The notes: generated by a model from the sequence alone, not told the origin. A stretch of 64,000 bases of DNA from Deltaproteobacteria bacterium RBG_13_43_22 (GCA_001797675.1 MGQB01000013.1:1-64000); one strand, 5' to 3'; positions 41,682 to 52,695 are shown, numbered from the stretch's first letter. Numbers and translations are program-made.

Positions 41682-41900
41682 CGGGAGCAAGGGGACTTTT
41701 TTTCAGGGTTGCCAACCCAGATACTCCGGACATCCTTTTTTGGGGCAAACGATGAAACATTTTTTAAAAGCAGGCCGATAAAAAAAATTCCCAAAAGGAA
41801 TGGGTGAGTATCTATCCCCCGATCAACATAATAATCAGGGCCGGTATGGAGGCAGCGGGTTACCTTTTGGACAACCCTGAAAAAAAGTCCTCTTGCTCCG
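41682..41900. repeat. MITE-like element, family 2, copy 3 (reverse orientation)
   Basis: A 219-bp element with ends GGAGCAAGGGGACTTTTTTTC and its near-complement. The conserved word GGTTACCTTTTGGACAACCC near the right end is the reverse of the inner motif of copies 1 and 2. It occupies the gap between the ferredoxin and tmk genes, in which I see no gene. Confidence 0.7.
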
Positions 41901-42032
41901 AAGAAAACAGTTGAGGCAACTTAATGGGTTAAAAATGAAGGAGGGCAGATTGTTTTTCTCCTTGACCCCCTATTGGGCTTGCCTTATACTCTCTCCATTC
42001 TAAAGGAAATTCTTTATATGAAAAGGATTCCA

Positions 42033-42102
42033 GGGTTCAAGTGAAAGGCTAAAAAATCACGATGCGTTGCGTGGCCCACTTGAAACCTTGACCCCTCGAC
42101 CT
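42033..42102 (+). repeat. Intergenic simple repeat upstream of tmk
   Basis: It shares GGGTTCAAGTGAAAGG and CTTGACCCCTCGA, in the same order, with 58898-58990 upstream of glnE. Both copies end within about 20 bases of a start codon. Confidence 0.55.
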
Positions 42103-42120
42103 CTTGCACTCTATTTTTTT

Positions 42121-42744
42121 ATGTTTATTACTTTCGAAGGCATAGAAGGCTCCGGCAAAACCACTCAGATCAAGCGGCTGCATAAGGTCCTCAAGGACAG
42201 AAAAATCCCTTGTCTGGTTACTCGGGAACCGGGGGCGACTAATATCGGCCTGCAGATTCGGGCTATTTTACTTAATCAGAAAAATAAAAAAATGGATCCC
42301 CTGGCCGAGCTGTTCCTTTATCTGGCCGACCGCTGTCAGCATATGAACGAAAAAATCCAACCGGCCTTGTCCAAAGGGCAATGGGTTATTTCGGATCGTT
42401 TCTGGGATGCCACCGTTGTCTATCAAGGCATGGCCAGGGGCTTACAGGTGAAACTTCTGAATCAATTGCGTCCCCGGATTCTGGATTCCACATGGCCGGA
42501 CAAAACCTTTTTGCTGGACCTGCCTGTCAACATCGGTTTGGCCCGGGCCTGGGAACGAATTAACCATTCCGAAGAATCCCAAAAGGAATCTCGTTTTGAA
42601 AAAGAGACCAAGGCTTTTCATGAAAAAATCCGCCGTGGTTATCTAACTCTGGCCCGCAAGGAACCGGAACGGATTACCGTAATCGATGCCTCTCTTCCGC
42701 CGGATAAAATCCATCGGCAGATAATTGAAGTTTTGTTTGATTAA
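42121..42744 (+). CDS. tmk: Thymidylate kinase
   Basis: A 207-residue dTMP kinase that makes dTDP for DNA synthesis. The P-loop is FEGIEGSGKTTQ near residues 5-16. TREPGATNIG is the DR[Y/H]-like substrate motif, SDRFWDATVVYQG contains the Asp-Arg pair, and RFEKE lies in the LID region. A frame opens 18 codons earlier (TTG at 42067), but those residues come from a dispersed repeat and the ATG at 42121 gives the family's normal start. No ribosome site is visible between the repeat and the ATG, so expression may have been altered by the repeat. Confidence 0.92.
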   Translation: MFITFEGIEGSGKTTQIKRLHKVLKDRKIPCLVTREPGATNIGLQIRAILLNQKNKKMDPLAELFLYLADRCQHMNEKIQPALSKGQWVISDRFWDATVVYQGMARGLQVKLLNQLRPRILDSTWPDKTFLLDLPVNIGLARAWERINHSEESQKESRFEKETKAFHEKIRRGYLTLARKEPERITVIDASLPPDKIHRQIIEVLFD

Positions 42745-42897
42745 TGGATTTCATCCTTTTCACCCCTACCGCCTCGGATTTCCGGCATCCTCGACTTTTG
42801 CAACATCGAGGTTTATAAAATCTTAAACCGGAGAACTGCCCATTGGGAATCCTGAAAAAAGAGACCTGAAACCAAAAGGGAGATTCAAAAAGCAACC

Positions 42898-44103
42898 ATG
42901 AAAGATATTAAAGCGAACAGAACAACAATAGGCAGTTTTTCCTCCGGACTGGTGCCTCTCTTTGTTTTGGCCCATTGCGCCCATCATATACTGACCGCCC
43001 TTCCCACTCCTTTTCTGCCGATGATTCGCGATGATTTTCATCTCAATTACACCCAGTCGGGGTTTTTGCTTTCGGCCTTCAGCATTTCCTACGGCCTAGG
43101 CCAGCTGCCGGCAGGATGGCTGGCCGACCGCATCGGGCAGGTTATCCTCATCACCATGGGCATCTGCGGCGTGGCTTTGGCCGGTCTTTTTGTCGGATTT
43201 TCACAAACCTACCTGATGACGGTCATCTTCCTGGTCCTCATGGGCCTCATGGGCGGCGGATATCACCCGGCAGCCCCGGCCCTGATATCCGGCTCGGTCA
43301 AACCGGAGCACCTGGGGCGATCCCTGGGATTTCACATTATCGGGGGCAGTTCCAGCTACTTTCTGGCCCCCCTGATCGGCGTGGCCATAGCCGCTGCCCT
43401 GGGCTGGCGGGGGGCCTTTATCGGATTGGCTCTTCCGACAGTCCTCTTTGGGATCATTTTTTATTTTTTGTTAAGCCGGCGAGTAGGGATGAAGGCGGAT
43501 AAGACGCCTGGAAGCGAAGTCCAAAACGACGTTATGGCCGTCCCCGGTCGATATCGGCAATTGGTGGTCATGATCATCCTAAGCACCTGCACGGCGGCAA
43601 CCATGATCTCCACCATATCCTTTATCCCTTTATTCCTGGTCGATCATTTCGGGATCAATGAAAAGACGGCGGCGGCCCTGTTATCCATCATCTATTCGGG
43701 TGGGCTCTGGGCAGCCCCCATCGGAGGGTATCTCTCGGATCGGCTCGGAAGAATACCGGTTTTACTGGTTGTCTGCTTCCTGGCCGGCCCGGTGATCTTC
43801 CTGATGAATCTGGTTCCCTACGGGATTGGGACCTGGGGCCTGCTCTTAGTTCTGGGCATATGCCTGGCAGTTCGTATGCCGGTTATGGAATCCTATCTCG
43901 TCAGCCATACCACGGCAAGAAACCGCTCCACCATCCTCGGCATCTACTACTTTTCGGCCATGGAGAGCGGGGGCGTACTCACCCCGGTCATGGGTTATCT
44001 TATCGACCGGTTCGGGTTTTATCCAAGTTTCAGCATAGCCGGGGCGGCCCTTCTCTTGGTGACCCTCATCTGTTCTTTCTGGCTATGGGAGGGACGAAAA
44101 TAG
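42898..44103 (+). CDS. MFS transporter
   Basis: A 401-residue major-facilitator protein with twelve predicted transmembrane helices. The motif-A loop between helices 2 and 3 (GWLADRIGQ) is present, and its repeat between helices 8 and 9 is GGYLSDRLGRIP. A two-residue HH in helix 1 (LAHCAHHILTALPTPF) and the pattern of helices resemble fosmidomycin-resistance-type and organic-acid/drug exporters. The direction and solute are unknown. It stands alone, with tmk 150 bp upstream. Confidence 0.85.
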   Translation: MKDIKANRTTIGSFSSGLVPLFVLAHCAHHILTALPTPFLPMIRDDFHLNYTQSGFLLSAFSISYGLGQLPAGWLADRIGQVILITMGICGVALAGLFVGFSQTYLMTVIFLVLMGLMGGGYHPAAPALISGSVKPEHLGRSLGFHIIGGSSSYFLAPLIGVAIAAALGWRGAFIGLALPTVLFGIIFYFLLSRRVGMKADKTPGSEVQNDVMAVPGRYRQLVVMIILSTCTAATMISTISFIPLFLVDHFGINEKTAAALLSIIYSGGLWAAPIGGYLSDRLGRIPVLLVVCFLAGPVIFLMNLVPYGIGTWGLLLVLGICLAVRMPVMESYLVSHTTARNRSTILGIYYFSAMESGGVLTPVMGYLIDRFGFYPSFSIAGAALLLVTLICSFWLWEGRK

Positions 44104-44175
44104 AAGGTAATTAGGATATCCCTTGAAAGAGACCCCGGAACCGCTTCAACAGTTACGGGAGGGAGGGGTTGTCCG

Positions 44176-45432
44176 TTAATCGATCGGCCGGGTTCCGATG
44201 ATATCTTTCTCTTCAAGCTGAGTTATTTCCTCTTTGGATAGGCCGAGGAGTTCACCCAGTATATATTGATTATGTTCACCGAGACATGGAGCGGGTTTTT
44301 TTGACGGCTCTGGGGTACCTGAAATTTTGATCGGCAAGCCGCAATATTTCCTGGAGCCGCATTCCGGGTGATTGATTTCCTGGAAGAAACCCCTTGCTCT
44401 TAACTGTTCATCGTTCAGGAGTTCGGCGGCATCCAGTACGGCCCCGGCAGGGACTCCGGCTTCCTGAAGGATATGCATAGCCTCATAGTGGGTATGGTGC
44501 CCGGTCCAGGCCCCGATTAATTCATCCAGTTCGTCCTGATTGTTACGCCGATTGATCGGATCGGAAAATCTTTCATCCTTCATCCAATCCGGTTGGCCCA
44601 GGACCCGGCATAAAGCCTGCCATTCCTCTTCAGTAGAAACCGCAATAGCCACCCATCGGTCTTCCCCTTTACATCGATAACAGCCATGGGGGGCAAAAAC
44701 AGGATGGCGGTTTCCCGTTCGAGCGGGTATTTTTCCATTTAAGGCATAACCCAATACGGCTTCCCCGATAAGACAAACTGCCGATTCGGCCTGCGAAAGA
44801 TCGATATGCTGGCCCTGCCCGGTTTGTTGTTTGTGAAAGAGGGCGGTTAAAATTGCGCCGGTGGCGTGCAGGGCGGCCGCCGGATCGGGATAGGCGTTGC
44901 CGGACATATGGGCACTCTCACCCGGATAACCCATCAGGGAAGCCAGACCCGAAAAAGGATCCAGGTTGGTGCCGTAGGAAACATAATCCCTGAAAGGACC
45001 GGTTAAACCGAAGCCCGGCATGGAACACAGGATGATGCCGGGATTGATTTCCTTTAATACGGGGTAATCCAGCCCGAAATTGGGCATGACCCGGGGGCTG
45101 AAATTTTCCAGAACCACATCGCTGATCCGGACCAGGCGCTTAAAGATGGCGATCCCTTCGGGAGTGTTCAACTCCAGGGTCATCCCCAGTTTATTACGAT
45201 TAAAATCATTATCCTGGGATCTTCGGTTCCAGGGTCTTTCACCGGGATCGTTCTCCGGAAAGATCCCCAATATTCGGGCGTCATCAGGAGGGATTTCAGC
45301 TCCCGAAACAGTTGACCGGCCGATGATATGAATGACTTCAGCCCCCAAATCGGCCAAAATTCTCCCGGCCAGCGGCCCGGACCAGACCCGCGTCAGATCC
45401 AGTATCCTGATTCCTGTCAATAAATAATTCAT
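44176..45432 (-). CDS. CaiB/BaiF family (class III) CoA-transferase
   Basis: A 418-residue family III CoA-transferase that moves CoA between acyl-CoA and a free acid. The N-terminal GIRILDLTRVWSGPLAGRIL segment, the FNRNKLGMTLELNTPEG block and the DVVLENFSPRVM motif are diagnostic. The active-site Asp is expected in the YPDPAAALHATGAIL segment. The C-terminal region has the usual AGVPAGAVLDAAELLND block. The start is the first ATG; no strong ribosome site is seen. Substrates cannot be told from sequence. Confidence 0.88.
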   Translation of the reverse strand: MNYLLTGIRILDLTRVWSGPLAGRILADLGAEVIHIIGRSTVSGAEIPPDDARILGIFPENDPGERPWNRRSQDNDFNRNKLGMTLELNTPEGIAIFKRLVRISDVVLENFSPRVMPNFGLDYPVLKEINPGIILCSMPGFGLTGPFRDYVSYGTNLDPFSGLASLMGYPGESAHMSGNAYPDPAAALHATGAILTALFHKQQTGQGQHIDLSQAESAVCLIGEAVLGYALNGKIPARTGNRHPVFAPHGCYRCKGEDRWVAIAVSTEEEWQALCRVLGQPDWMKDERFSDPINRRNNQDELDELIGAWTGHHTHYEAMHILQEAGVPAGAVLDAAELLNDEQLRARGFFQEINHPECGSRKYCGLPIKISGTPEPSKKPAPCLGEHNQYILGELLGLSKEEITQLEEKDIIGTRPID

Positions 45433-45495
45433 ATAGTCTCAACTTTGGGAATTAACGGTTTTCGATAAGCAATCTGCCTTCAGAGATCAAAGTGC

Positions 45496-45553
45496 TTGGG
45501 GTCAAACCTTGATTTGTGATTTTATTTAGTAACTAATCAAAGTTTGACACCAA
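45496..45553. repeat. REP-like palindrome
   Basis: TTGGGGTCAAACCTTGATT is inverted as AATCAAAGTTTGACACCAA (17 of 19 positions pair) around a 20-base loop. It resembles the solo palindromes associated with REP-type transposases. It lies between the CoA-transferase and the glycosidase gene end and may also act as a transcription stop. Confidence 0.5.
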
Positions 45554-45566
45554 TTTCTCCTCGCTC

Positions 45567-46757
45567 TTATTGTGGTGCGGTGATGTAACGCTGAAAGGCT
45601 TTCCCCGTTGATGAAGGCTTCTTCGCAACAATATTGCCTACGGCCGATAGGACGCCGTGTTGTTGCAGTTCGCCCGGCGCTGCTTTGGCCAGTGCCGGTG
45701 TGTAATCCACATAACCATAAAGGTATTGCACCCAAAAGAGCGACATATATTCAACAGGGTGGGCGCGGCTGTACTGGACAAGATCGCCGATGAACTTGGA
45801 GTCCAGCGGCGCCCAGAAAGAAAAGACATCGCGCGAATATAATTCCACGTAGCTCAACCCCTGCTTGCCGAGTTCGCCGTCGCGGCTCTTGTAGAGCCAG
45901 CCTTCGCCGATAACGAGCGACTTACCGTTTTTAGCCGCCAGGTCCGCAACTTCCAAAGGACGACGTGTGAAAAAATCGAAGTTTACCGGATAAATATGCA
46001 TATCCAGATAGTCCACATCCGTTTCCGTGGCCAGCCGGGTCCAATAGGTCAGCGGACTCCATGTCCCCGCACCCGCCCCGATCTTCGTCTTTCCGCGTGT
46101 CAGACCTTTGGTGAAGGCCTCCACGTATCGAATAAAATGATCCGGTGAGAAATCCAGAGAGGTGTTCATGGCCGAAGTGTCCGGCTCGTTGGCTACGGTG
46201 AGAAAATCCGGCTGCAATTCGCGGAGTGCGATTTCAATCATCTCCCGTTTTTGCCGCATGAAGCGCTCCGGGGTCAGATTCTTGTAAAACTCGCCGACCG
46301 GCAAATGGCCGTGCACGGGATCATGAAAGGCCTCACCAATTTTGAAAAGCACCTTAAGGTGACGCCGGCGCGCCTCGGACACGACGAATTTATAGAAAGC
46401 CAGATAATCCGCCGAGTTTGGGAAGTCCTTCAAGAACATTGGATAGCACGCTGCCACTGTGACGCCATTTACCCCCAGTGTCTGGAAAGCGTCAAGGTTC
46501 ACGCTAACCCCCTGGCGCACACGCGGCTCCAGCAATTGAAGCCCGCGATTGCCATTGGCCGCCGTCAATTCAACGCCAAAGGTCGGCTGATAGGCAGTAT
46601 CCGCCTTGCCGAAACTTTTTGCCGCCAGAGTGAGTTGCGCATCCAGGCTCTGATAAAGGTCCTGGTACAACTTCGGGACCGCCGTCTCCTGCCCCCTGCT
46701 CGGACTAACGCAGGCGAACAGCATCATCACGACAAATAGGTTTCTTCCGATTCTCAT
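45567..46757 (-). CDS. Exported glycoside hydrolase of the (beta/alpha)8 clan-A type
   Basis: A 396-residue protein with a signal peptide (about residues 1-22). A TIM-barrel glycosidase pattern follows: LTVANEPD gives the acid/base Glu191 at the end of a strand, and LVIGEGW gives the nucleophile Glu285, about 94 residues later, as in clan GH-A enzymes such as endo-galactanases (GH53-like). Segments VNGVTVAACYPMF and VDYLDMHIYPVNFD fit barrel strands. The exact family and substrate are uncertain. It is a single gene whose context gives no help. Confidence 0.72.
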   Translation of the reverse strand: MRIGRNLFVVMMLFACVSPSRGQETAVPKLYQDLYQSLDAQLTLAAKSFGKADTAYQPTFGVELTAANGNRGLQLLEPRVRQGVSVNLDAFQTLGVNGVTVAACYPMFLKDFPNSADYLAFYKFVVSEARRRHLKVLFKIGEAFHDPVHGHLPVGEFYKNLTPERFMRQKREMIEIALRELQPDFLTVANEPDTSAMNTSLDFSPDHFIRYVEAFTKGLTRGKTKIGAGAGTWSPLTYWTRLATETDVDYLDMHIYPVNFDFFTRRPLEVADLAAKNGKSLVIGEGWLYKSRDGELGKQGLSYVELYSRDVFSFWAPLDSKFIGDLVQYSRAHPVEYMSLFWVQYLYGYVDYTPALAKAAPGELQQHGVLSAVGNIVAKKPSSTGKAFQRYITAPQ

Positions 46758-46932
46758 TGCTTTTTCCCTTTCTGTCGAACGCTGCCCTTAAGCTACACAT
46801 TTTTATTTGTGTCGGTTCGATGGGTTTGCGTGTTGAAACTTTCTTTTATATTCTTTGATGATTTTAAAGTCAGATCTTTAAAATATTCTTTTTTTCCCCT
46901 CTGCCTTTGCTATTACTATAGTTTTTAAGTAT

Positions 46933-47391
46933 TTAAAAATATTTATCCATCAATTGGTTGACCCATTCGGGTACCATGGATACTTCTATTTTATCATACT
47001 GCGGGAAATAGGGCTTGATGTCTAAAACCGGGGTGCCGTTTATGGCGTCCAGTCCTTGAATCTTTAAAAAATCATCACCTACGCCGATGATTTTTACTGC
47101 GGTGACGCCGATAGGATTAGGTCGGTCTTTTGCCCTCTGGGAAAAAATACCCACCTTGGGCATGCTTTCCAAACCCCGGGGGTGCCGTTGGAGGTGTTTT
47201 TCTTTTTGATAATGCGCTTGATGAAGATAGGTGATAACGATGGCATGAGAGAAATCTTTGAGCCCAAGCAAAGCCCCGGCATATTCAGGTTTTAATAAGA
47301 TACGCGAAATGACTCCACCCCAATTTTCATCCACCTTTTCGGTTACCGGTGAAGCCACATATCCGATTGGTCTTAACTCAATTTTTTCCAT
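46933..47391 (-). CDS. trmO: tRNA (N6-threonylcarbamoyladenosine(37)-N6)-methyltransferase TrmO-like
   Basis: A 152-residue protein of the TrmO (TsaA/YaeB, UPF0066) family, which methylates t6A37 in tRNA using S-adenosylmethionine. Motifs are RPIGYVASPV at the start, LGLKDFSHAIVITYLHQAH, FSQRAKDRPNPIGVTAVKI and the closing LDAINGTPVLDIKPYFPQYD. Only the N-terminal catalytic barrel is present; the C-terminal domain of the E. coli protein is missing, as in many archaeal and deltaproteobacterial forms. It may therefore act on a different tRNA or substrate. Confidence 0.85.
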   Translation of the reverse strand: MEKIELRPIGYVASPVTEKVDENWGGVISRILLKPEYAGALLGLKDFSHAIVITYLHQAHYQKEKHLQRHPRGLESMPKVGIFSQRAKDRPNPIGVTAVKIIGVGDDFLKIQGLDAINGTPVLDIKPYFPQYDKIEVSMVPEWVNQLMDKYF

Positions 47392-47472
47392 ATTATTTTT
47401 GTTGTGAAGAACACAAAGTTCACCGGGAGCCCGCAGTTTGGGCGATCCGGTGCAACGACTGGCTGGCTGGAT

Positions 47473-47874
47473 TTATTCATCCAGTTTCTTTCGCAGGAGT
47501 GTCGCGTCAGGCTCCGACCACCCCAAGGCCCTATAGAATCTCACAGCATCCCTCCAGACATCGGACACAAGAACAGAACAGCCTCGGGCTCTGAGTTCCT
47601 GTTCGATTTTCTGCACGAGTTGTGTCCCAATCCCTCGGGTTCTAGCTTCCCTGGCAATAACAAGCTCGTTCAGATAGGCTCGGAAACCGAGGTCGTTGGC
47701 GCAGACAAATCCAACAATCTGACCGGCTTCATCCCACACAAAGGCGAGACCGTCTGCCGCAGCAAGCCCTCGTTCGAGAACATCGTTACGCCATGAATCA
47801 TCCCAGAAGCCAGGCTCGGATTTCATAAGCGCCTTGATCGCAGCGATGTCGTTCGAGGTTGCTTGTCTGATCAT
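47473..47874 (-). CDS. GNAT family N-acetyltransferase
   Basis: A protein of about 133 residues with the GNAT fold: MIRQATSNDIAAIKALM (first strand and helix), VGFVCAN, LNELVIAREARTRGIGTQLV (the acetyl-CoA P-loop R-x-x-G-I-G) and FYRALGW in motif B. The frame extends by five codons to a TTG, but the ATG at 47874 is the better start. A hairpin CACCGGATCGCCC / GGGCTCCCGGTG lies just after the stop, and its AT-rich upstream region resembles the entry to the cassettes elsewhere. It could be a solitary cassette, but no full attC was found. Confidence 0.82.
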   Translation of the reverse strand: MIRQATSNDIAAIKALMKSEPGFWDDSWRNDVLERGLAAADGLAFVWDEAGQIVGFVCANDLGFRAYLNELVIAREARTRGIGTQLVQKIEQELRARGCSVLVSDVWRDAVRFYRALGWSEPDATLLRKKLDE

Positions 47875-48308
47875 TCTCGCAGCCAACAATTAATATACGG
47901 AATTCTTTTTCTACAAATTATTGTCAAATATTTTAACACCCCATCATATTTATTAAAAGCTAAAAGTTACATTAAATTGAATAGGTATCCATCATGCGGT
48001 TTCGAATTTTATGTTAATATGGAGTAAAAACGAAATTTATATTATGTGGATAAGCTATCTAAAACTGCCAACATAAAAACTTTTTCGACAATCCCCTTCT
48101 CCCGCACCTGTTTTATTTCCCTTCTAATTCATCCCCTTTCAACTTTTATGTCCAATAGAGAGGGGACTCTCGCAATTCCAAATAAGATACATTATTGTTA
48201 TAAAAAAATAATAAATTACAATAATGTTATACTTGGGAATGGTTGGGCATTAACGCAAAGTTGAAGCAACTTATTGTAATTAATACAACATTAAAATTCA
48301 AACTCGAT
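47875..48308. other. AT-rich intergenic region upstream of the nitrogen cluster
   Basis: About 430 bases without a recognised gene, rich in A and T runs and short ATAAT-type repeats. It probably contains the upstream activator (NtrC-like) sites for the sigma-54 promoter at 48309, but no clear dyad could be named. Confidence 0.35.
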
Positions 48309-48324
48309 TGGCATGGTTCCTGCT
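48309..48324 (+). promoter_or_regulatory. Predicted sigma-54 (-24/-12) promoter
   Basis: TGGCATGGTTCCTGCT has GG and GC separated by exactly ten bases and matches the TGGCAC-N5-TTGCA consensus at most positions. It lies 105 bases upstream of the outer-membrane protein gene at 48430, as expected for a nitrogen-regulated operon. Confidence 0.7.
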
Positions 48325-48429
48325 CTTATTTTATAAAAACAGAACGATCACCGGATCCGGATCACCATTCAGGTTGAAATGGAGAAAATCGAAATCGAGA
48401 TCAGAAAAGGAATTAGAGAGGAAAGAGAG

Positions 48430-49230
48430 ATGAAGTTATCAAAAAAGATTTATGCACTGACGGCAGGATTACTGATAATTACCGGTTCATACGGGTTGGT
48501 TTGGGCTGAGGAGAAAAATGAAGATCCGAAGCCGTATGCTGCGGTCTCATCGGCGTTCTTAAGTCAGTATATCTTCCGGGGATATCAATTTAGCAAACAC
48601 AGTTTGGTGATTCAGCCGACCCTGACCGTGGGGTATATGGGATTTGAGGCAGTCCTTTGGGGAAACCTGGACACTAAAGATAATTATACCGGAACGGAAA
48701 AGATGAATTGGAATGAGACCGATCTGACCCTTTCTTATACGAAAGAGTTGGGTCCGACCAAGTTAACCGGAGGTTATATTTATTATTCCTTGGATAATGC
48801 CGAGGATTCCCAGGAACTGTTTCTGAAAATCGCCGGTAATGTTTTGCTGACCCCGACGTTAAGTGTTTATCGGGAGATCGCCAATTATCCGGGCTGGTAT
48901 TTTAATCTGGGGGTGTCCCATTCCCTGAACCTGACCAAGATCATCACCCTGGATATGGCGGCCTCGGTGGGTTATCAGATTTCGGATACCGATAAAATCG
49001 TCAGGTATGACAATCAACTTTTGACGACCACTGATAAATACCGGGCCTTGCACGACGGGCTGATCTCGGTGGGCTTAACCATTCCCTTGGGGAAATATTT
49101 TGCCCTCAAGCCCATGGTGGCCTATTCCCTGCCCTTGTCGGATGACGCAAAAAACCGGATCAAAGGGACCAGCATGAGCAATAAAGAGGATTTCTTTTTG
49201 GGCGGGATGAGCGTAACAGCAGTTTTTTAA
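48430..49230 (+). CDS. Conserved outer-membrane beta-barrel protein (TIGR02001/Gcw_chp-type)
   Basis: A 266-residue exported protein. The signal peptide covers about residues 1-27 (MKLSKKIYALTAGLLIITGS). The mature chain starts PYAAVSSAFLSQYIFRGYQF, the hallmark of the Gcw_chp family, and continues as alternating beta strands ending in an aromatic residue (TAVF), typical of an outer-membrane barrel. A frame opens earlier at 48379, but GGAAAGAGAG before the ATG at 48430 and the signal peptide fix the start. Family members are often found next to amtB and glnK, so a role in ammonium or amine passage is inferred. Confidence 0.8.
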   Translation: MKLSKKIYALTAGLLIITGSYGLVWAEEKNEDPKPYAAVSSAFLSQYIFRGYQFSKHSLVIQPTLTVGYMGFEAVLWGNLDTKDNYTGTEKMNWNETDLTLSYTKELGPTKLTGGYIYYSLDNAEDSQELFLKIAGNVLLTPTLSVYREIANYPGWYFNLGVSHSLNLTKIITLDMAASVGYQISDTDKIVRYDNQLLTTTDKYRALHDGLISVGLTIPLGKYFALKPMVAYSLPLSDDAKNRIKGTSMSNKEDFFLGGMSVTAVF

Positions 49231-49453
49231 TACGAGAATATATTTCCGATTTCGGATTTCGGAATTTAAAGGAAGCCTTTTATAATGTTGAATGGCGCCC
49301 CATAGGGCCTGAGAGTTTAGCTCTGTCATTGGACAAAGAAAATAGTAATAAAAAAATTGAAATAAATTTTCTCGGATATTCGGTTACAGGTTGGGGGGGT
49401 GATTTTTAATTCCGCAATCCGCAATCCGAAATTGAACAAGGAGGAAATCAATC

Positions 49454-51033
<1,580 letters not shown>

Positions 51034-51268
51034 AAAAATAGAATTCAGAATCCAGAATTCAGAAGTCAGGAGAAAGACTTTTCAACCCTATTGGGAATAT
51101 GACGGTTACGAGTTGCGGGTTACGGGCTCCCGCAATTCGGAGATGAATAATTACAAAAAAGTATTTAATATTTAATAAAAATAACATAAATGTAATTATT
51201 TGGAGGACCATTTTTGATTCCTGTTCGTTAACTGATAGATATTAAATGAAAATAACAACCGGCACCCC

Positions 51269-51284
51269 TGGTCGTTTTTTTGCA
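51269..51284 (+). promoter_or_regulatory. Predicted sigma-54 (-24/-12) promoter
   Basis: TGGTCGTTTTTTTGCA has GG and GC ten bases apart and a perfect TTGCA half. The -24 half is weaker. It lies 45 bases upstream of the second ammonium transporter gene, which supports the call. Confidence 0.55.
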
Positions 51285-51328
51285 AAGGCCTCCTGATAGT
51301 TCTAAAAAAAAATCAAAAGAGGGCTATC

Positions 51329-52654
51329 ATGAGTTTTAGAAAAGATCTTTCGGTTTCCTTTTTTCTGGTTTTTTCTTTAGTAGGACAAACAGTCTTGGCC
51401 GCTGAAACCCCGACCGTGGATACGGGCACCACAGCCTGGATGCTGATTTCCACCGGGTTGGTCTTGTTTATGATCCCCGGCCTGGCCATGTTTTACGGGG
51501 GGCTGGTTCGAACCAAGAATGTCCTGGGCACTATGATGCACAGTTTTATCGCCATGGCCGTAATTGGAGTGCTCTGGGCGGTATGCGGGTATTCGATGGC
51601 CTTTGGGAAAAATATTCTCGGGGGATGGATCGGCTGGAACGGAAATTATTTTTTTCTTAGTGGAATAGACGATACCATTCACAAGGCCGGGGTTCCGGAA
51701 TATGTGGTAGCCATGTTTCAGGGGAAATTTGCCATCATCACCCCGGCCCTCATTGCCGGGGCCTTTGCTGAACGGGTGCGCTTTTGGAGTTACACCCTTT
51801 TTATCACCTTTTGGTTTTTGTTGGTCTATTGTCCATTATGTCACTGGGTCTGGGCCGAAGATGGATTTCTTTTTCGGATAGGGGCGCGGGGATTGATCGA
51901 TCTGGCCGGAGGAACGGTTATCCATATCTCGGCCGGAGTCAGTGCCCTGGTGGCCGCTTTATATCTTGGTTCAAGACACGGTTATCCCAAAATACCCATA
52001 CAGCCCAACAACTTAGTCATGACTCTGACCGGTGCCGGGCTGTTATGGGTGGGGTGGTTCGGGTTTAATGCCGGGAGTACCGTTTCCAGCGGGCTGAACA
52101 CGGCCCGGGCCTTAACCATGACCCAGCTCTCAGCCGCTGCCGGATCTTTGACCTGGGTGTTGATCGAAGGGATCCATTTAAAAAAGACCACCTCGCTGGG
52201 GTTTGCCACCGGTATATTGGCCGGTCTGGTGGCCATTACCCCGGCGGCCGGAGTGGTTCAGCCGGCAGGAGCCCTGATTCTTGGGGCCTGTTCCGCTTTG
52301 GTTTGCTACGGGGCCATCCTCCTCAAGTACAAACTTGGCTATGACGATACGCTGGATGTCTTCGGGGTTCACGGGGTGGGCAGCGGCTTGGGCGTTCTTT
52401 TGCTCTCCTTTTTTATCCGGCCCAGTTGGATGGCCGAAGCAGCCCAAAAGGCCGGGGGGATTTGGACGGCCTGGAACCAGCTAAGCATTCAAGCCCTGGG
52501 GGTCGGGGTGACTGTGGTGTACGCCGGAGCGCTGACTTTTCTCCTGTTGTTCATTGTTAACAAAATAATAGGCTTTCGTTTGGATCAGGGAGACGAATTG
52601 GCCGGCATGGATGAAAGTCTGCATGGGGAAGAGGGATATGGTTTCTTAAGGTAG
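51329..52654 (+). CDS. Ammonium transporter (second, with N-terminal signal sequence)
   Basis: A 441-residue Amt protein. It starts with a cleavable signal peptide (about residues 1-24, ending LAAE), which E. coli-type AmtB proteins also have. The body shows FMIPGLAMFYGGLVRTKNVL, with Ile in place of the usual Thr of MTPGLA, and the pore histidines in GTVIHISAGVSALVAAL and FGVHGVGSGLGVLL. The second signature is VHGVGS in place of VHGVGG. It is preceded by its own sigma-54-like promoter and is followed by an unknown small gene and an amidotransferase. Confidence 0.93.
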   Translation: MSFRKDLSVSFFLVFSLVGQTVLAAETPTVDTGTTAWMLISTGLVLFMIPGLAMFYGGLVRTKNVLGTMMHSFIAMAVIGVLWAVCGYSMAFGKNILGGWIGWNGNYFFLSGIDDTIHKAGVPEYVVAMFQGKFAIITPALIAGAFAERVRFWSYTLFITFWFLLVYCPLCHWVWAEDGFLFRIGARGLIDLAGGTVIHISAGVSALVAALYLGSRHGYPKIPIQPNNLVMTLTGAGLLWVGWFGFNAGSTVSSGLNTARALTMTQLSAAAGSLTWVLIEGIHLKKTTSLGFATGILAGLVAITPAAGVVQPAGALILGACSALVCYGAILLKYKLGYDDTLDVFGVHGVGSGLGVLLLSFFIRPSWMAEAAQKAGGIWTAWNQLSIQALGVGVTVVYAGALTFLLLFIVNKIIGFRLDQGDELAGMDESLHGEEGYGFLR

Positions 52655-52695
52655 TCAGGACCGGCGATCTTACTTTGGGAAGGAGGTGATTAGAG

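Noticed and set aside
46251-46739. A 162-codon plus-strand frame opposite the glycosidase.
   Set aside because: It overlaps a gene with signal peptide and catalytic motifs on the minus strand; no ribosome site and no recognisable domain.
47401-47470. Hairpin CACCGGATCGCCC / GGGCTCCCGGTG after the GNAT gene as a possible attC.
   Set aside because: The arms pair with one unpaired base, but neither side has a recognisable core (RYYYAAC / GTTRRRY), so I list it only as context of the GNAT gene.
2335-47899. A 15-base word, CGTATATTAATTGTT, occurs at 2335-2349 and, on the other strand, at 47885-47899, in each case at the edge of a cassette-like gene.
   Set aside because: In 64 kb a few 15-base matches are expected by chance, and the word is AT-rich. 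Position alone is suggestive but not enough to call an attI or cassette boundary.
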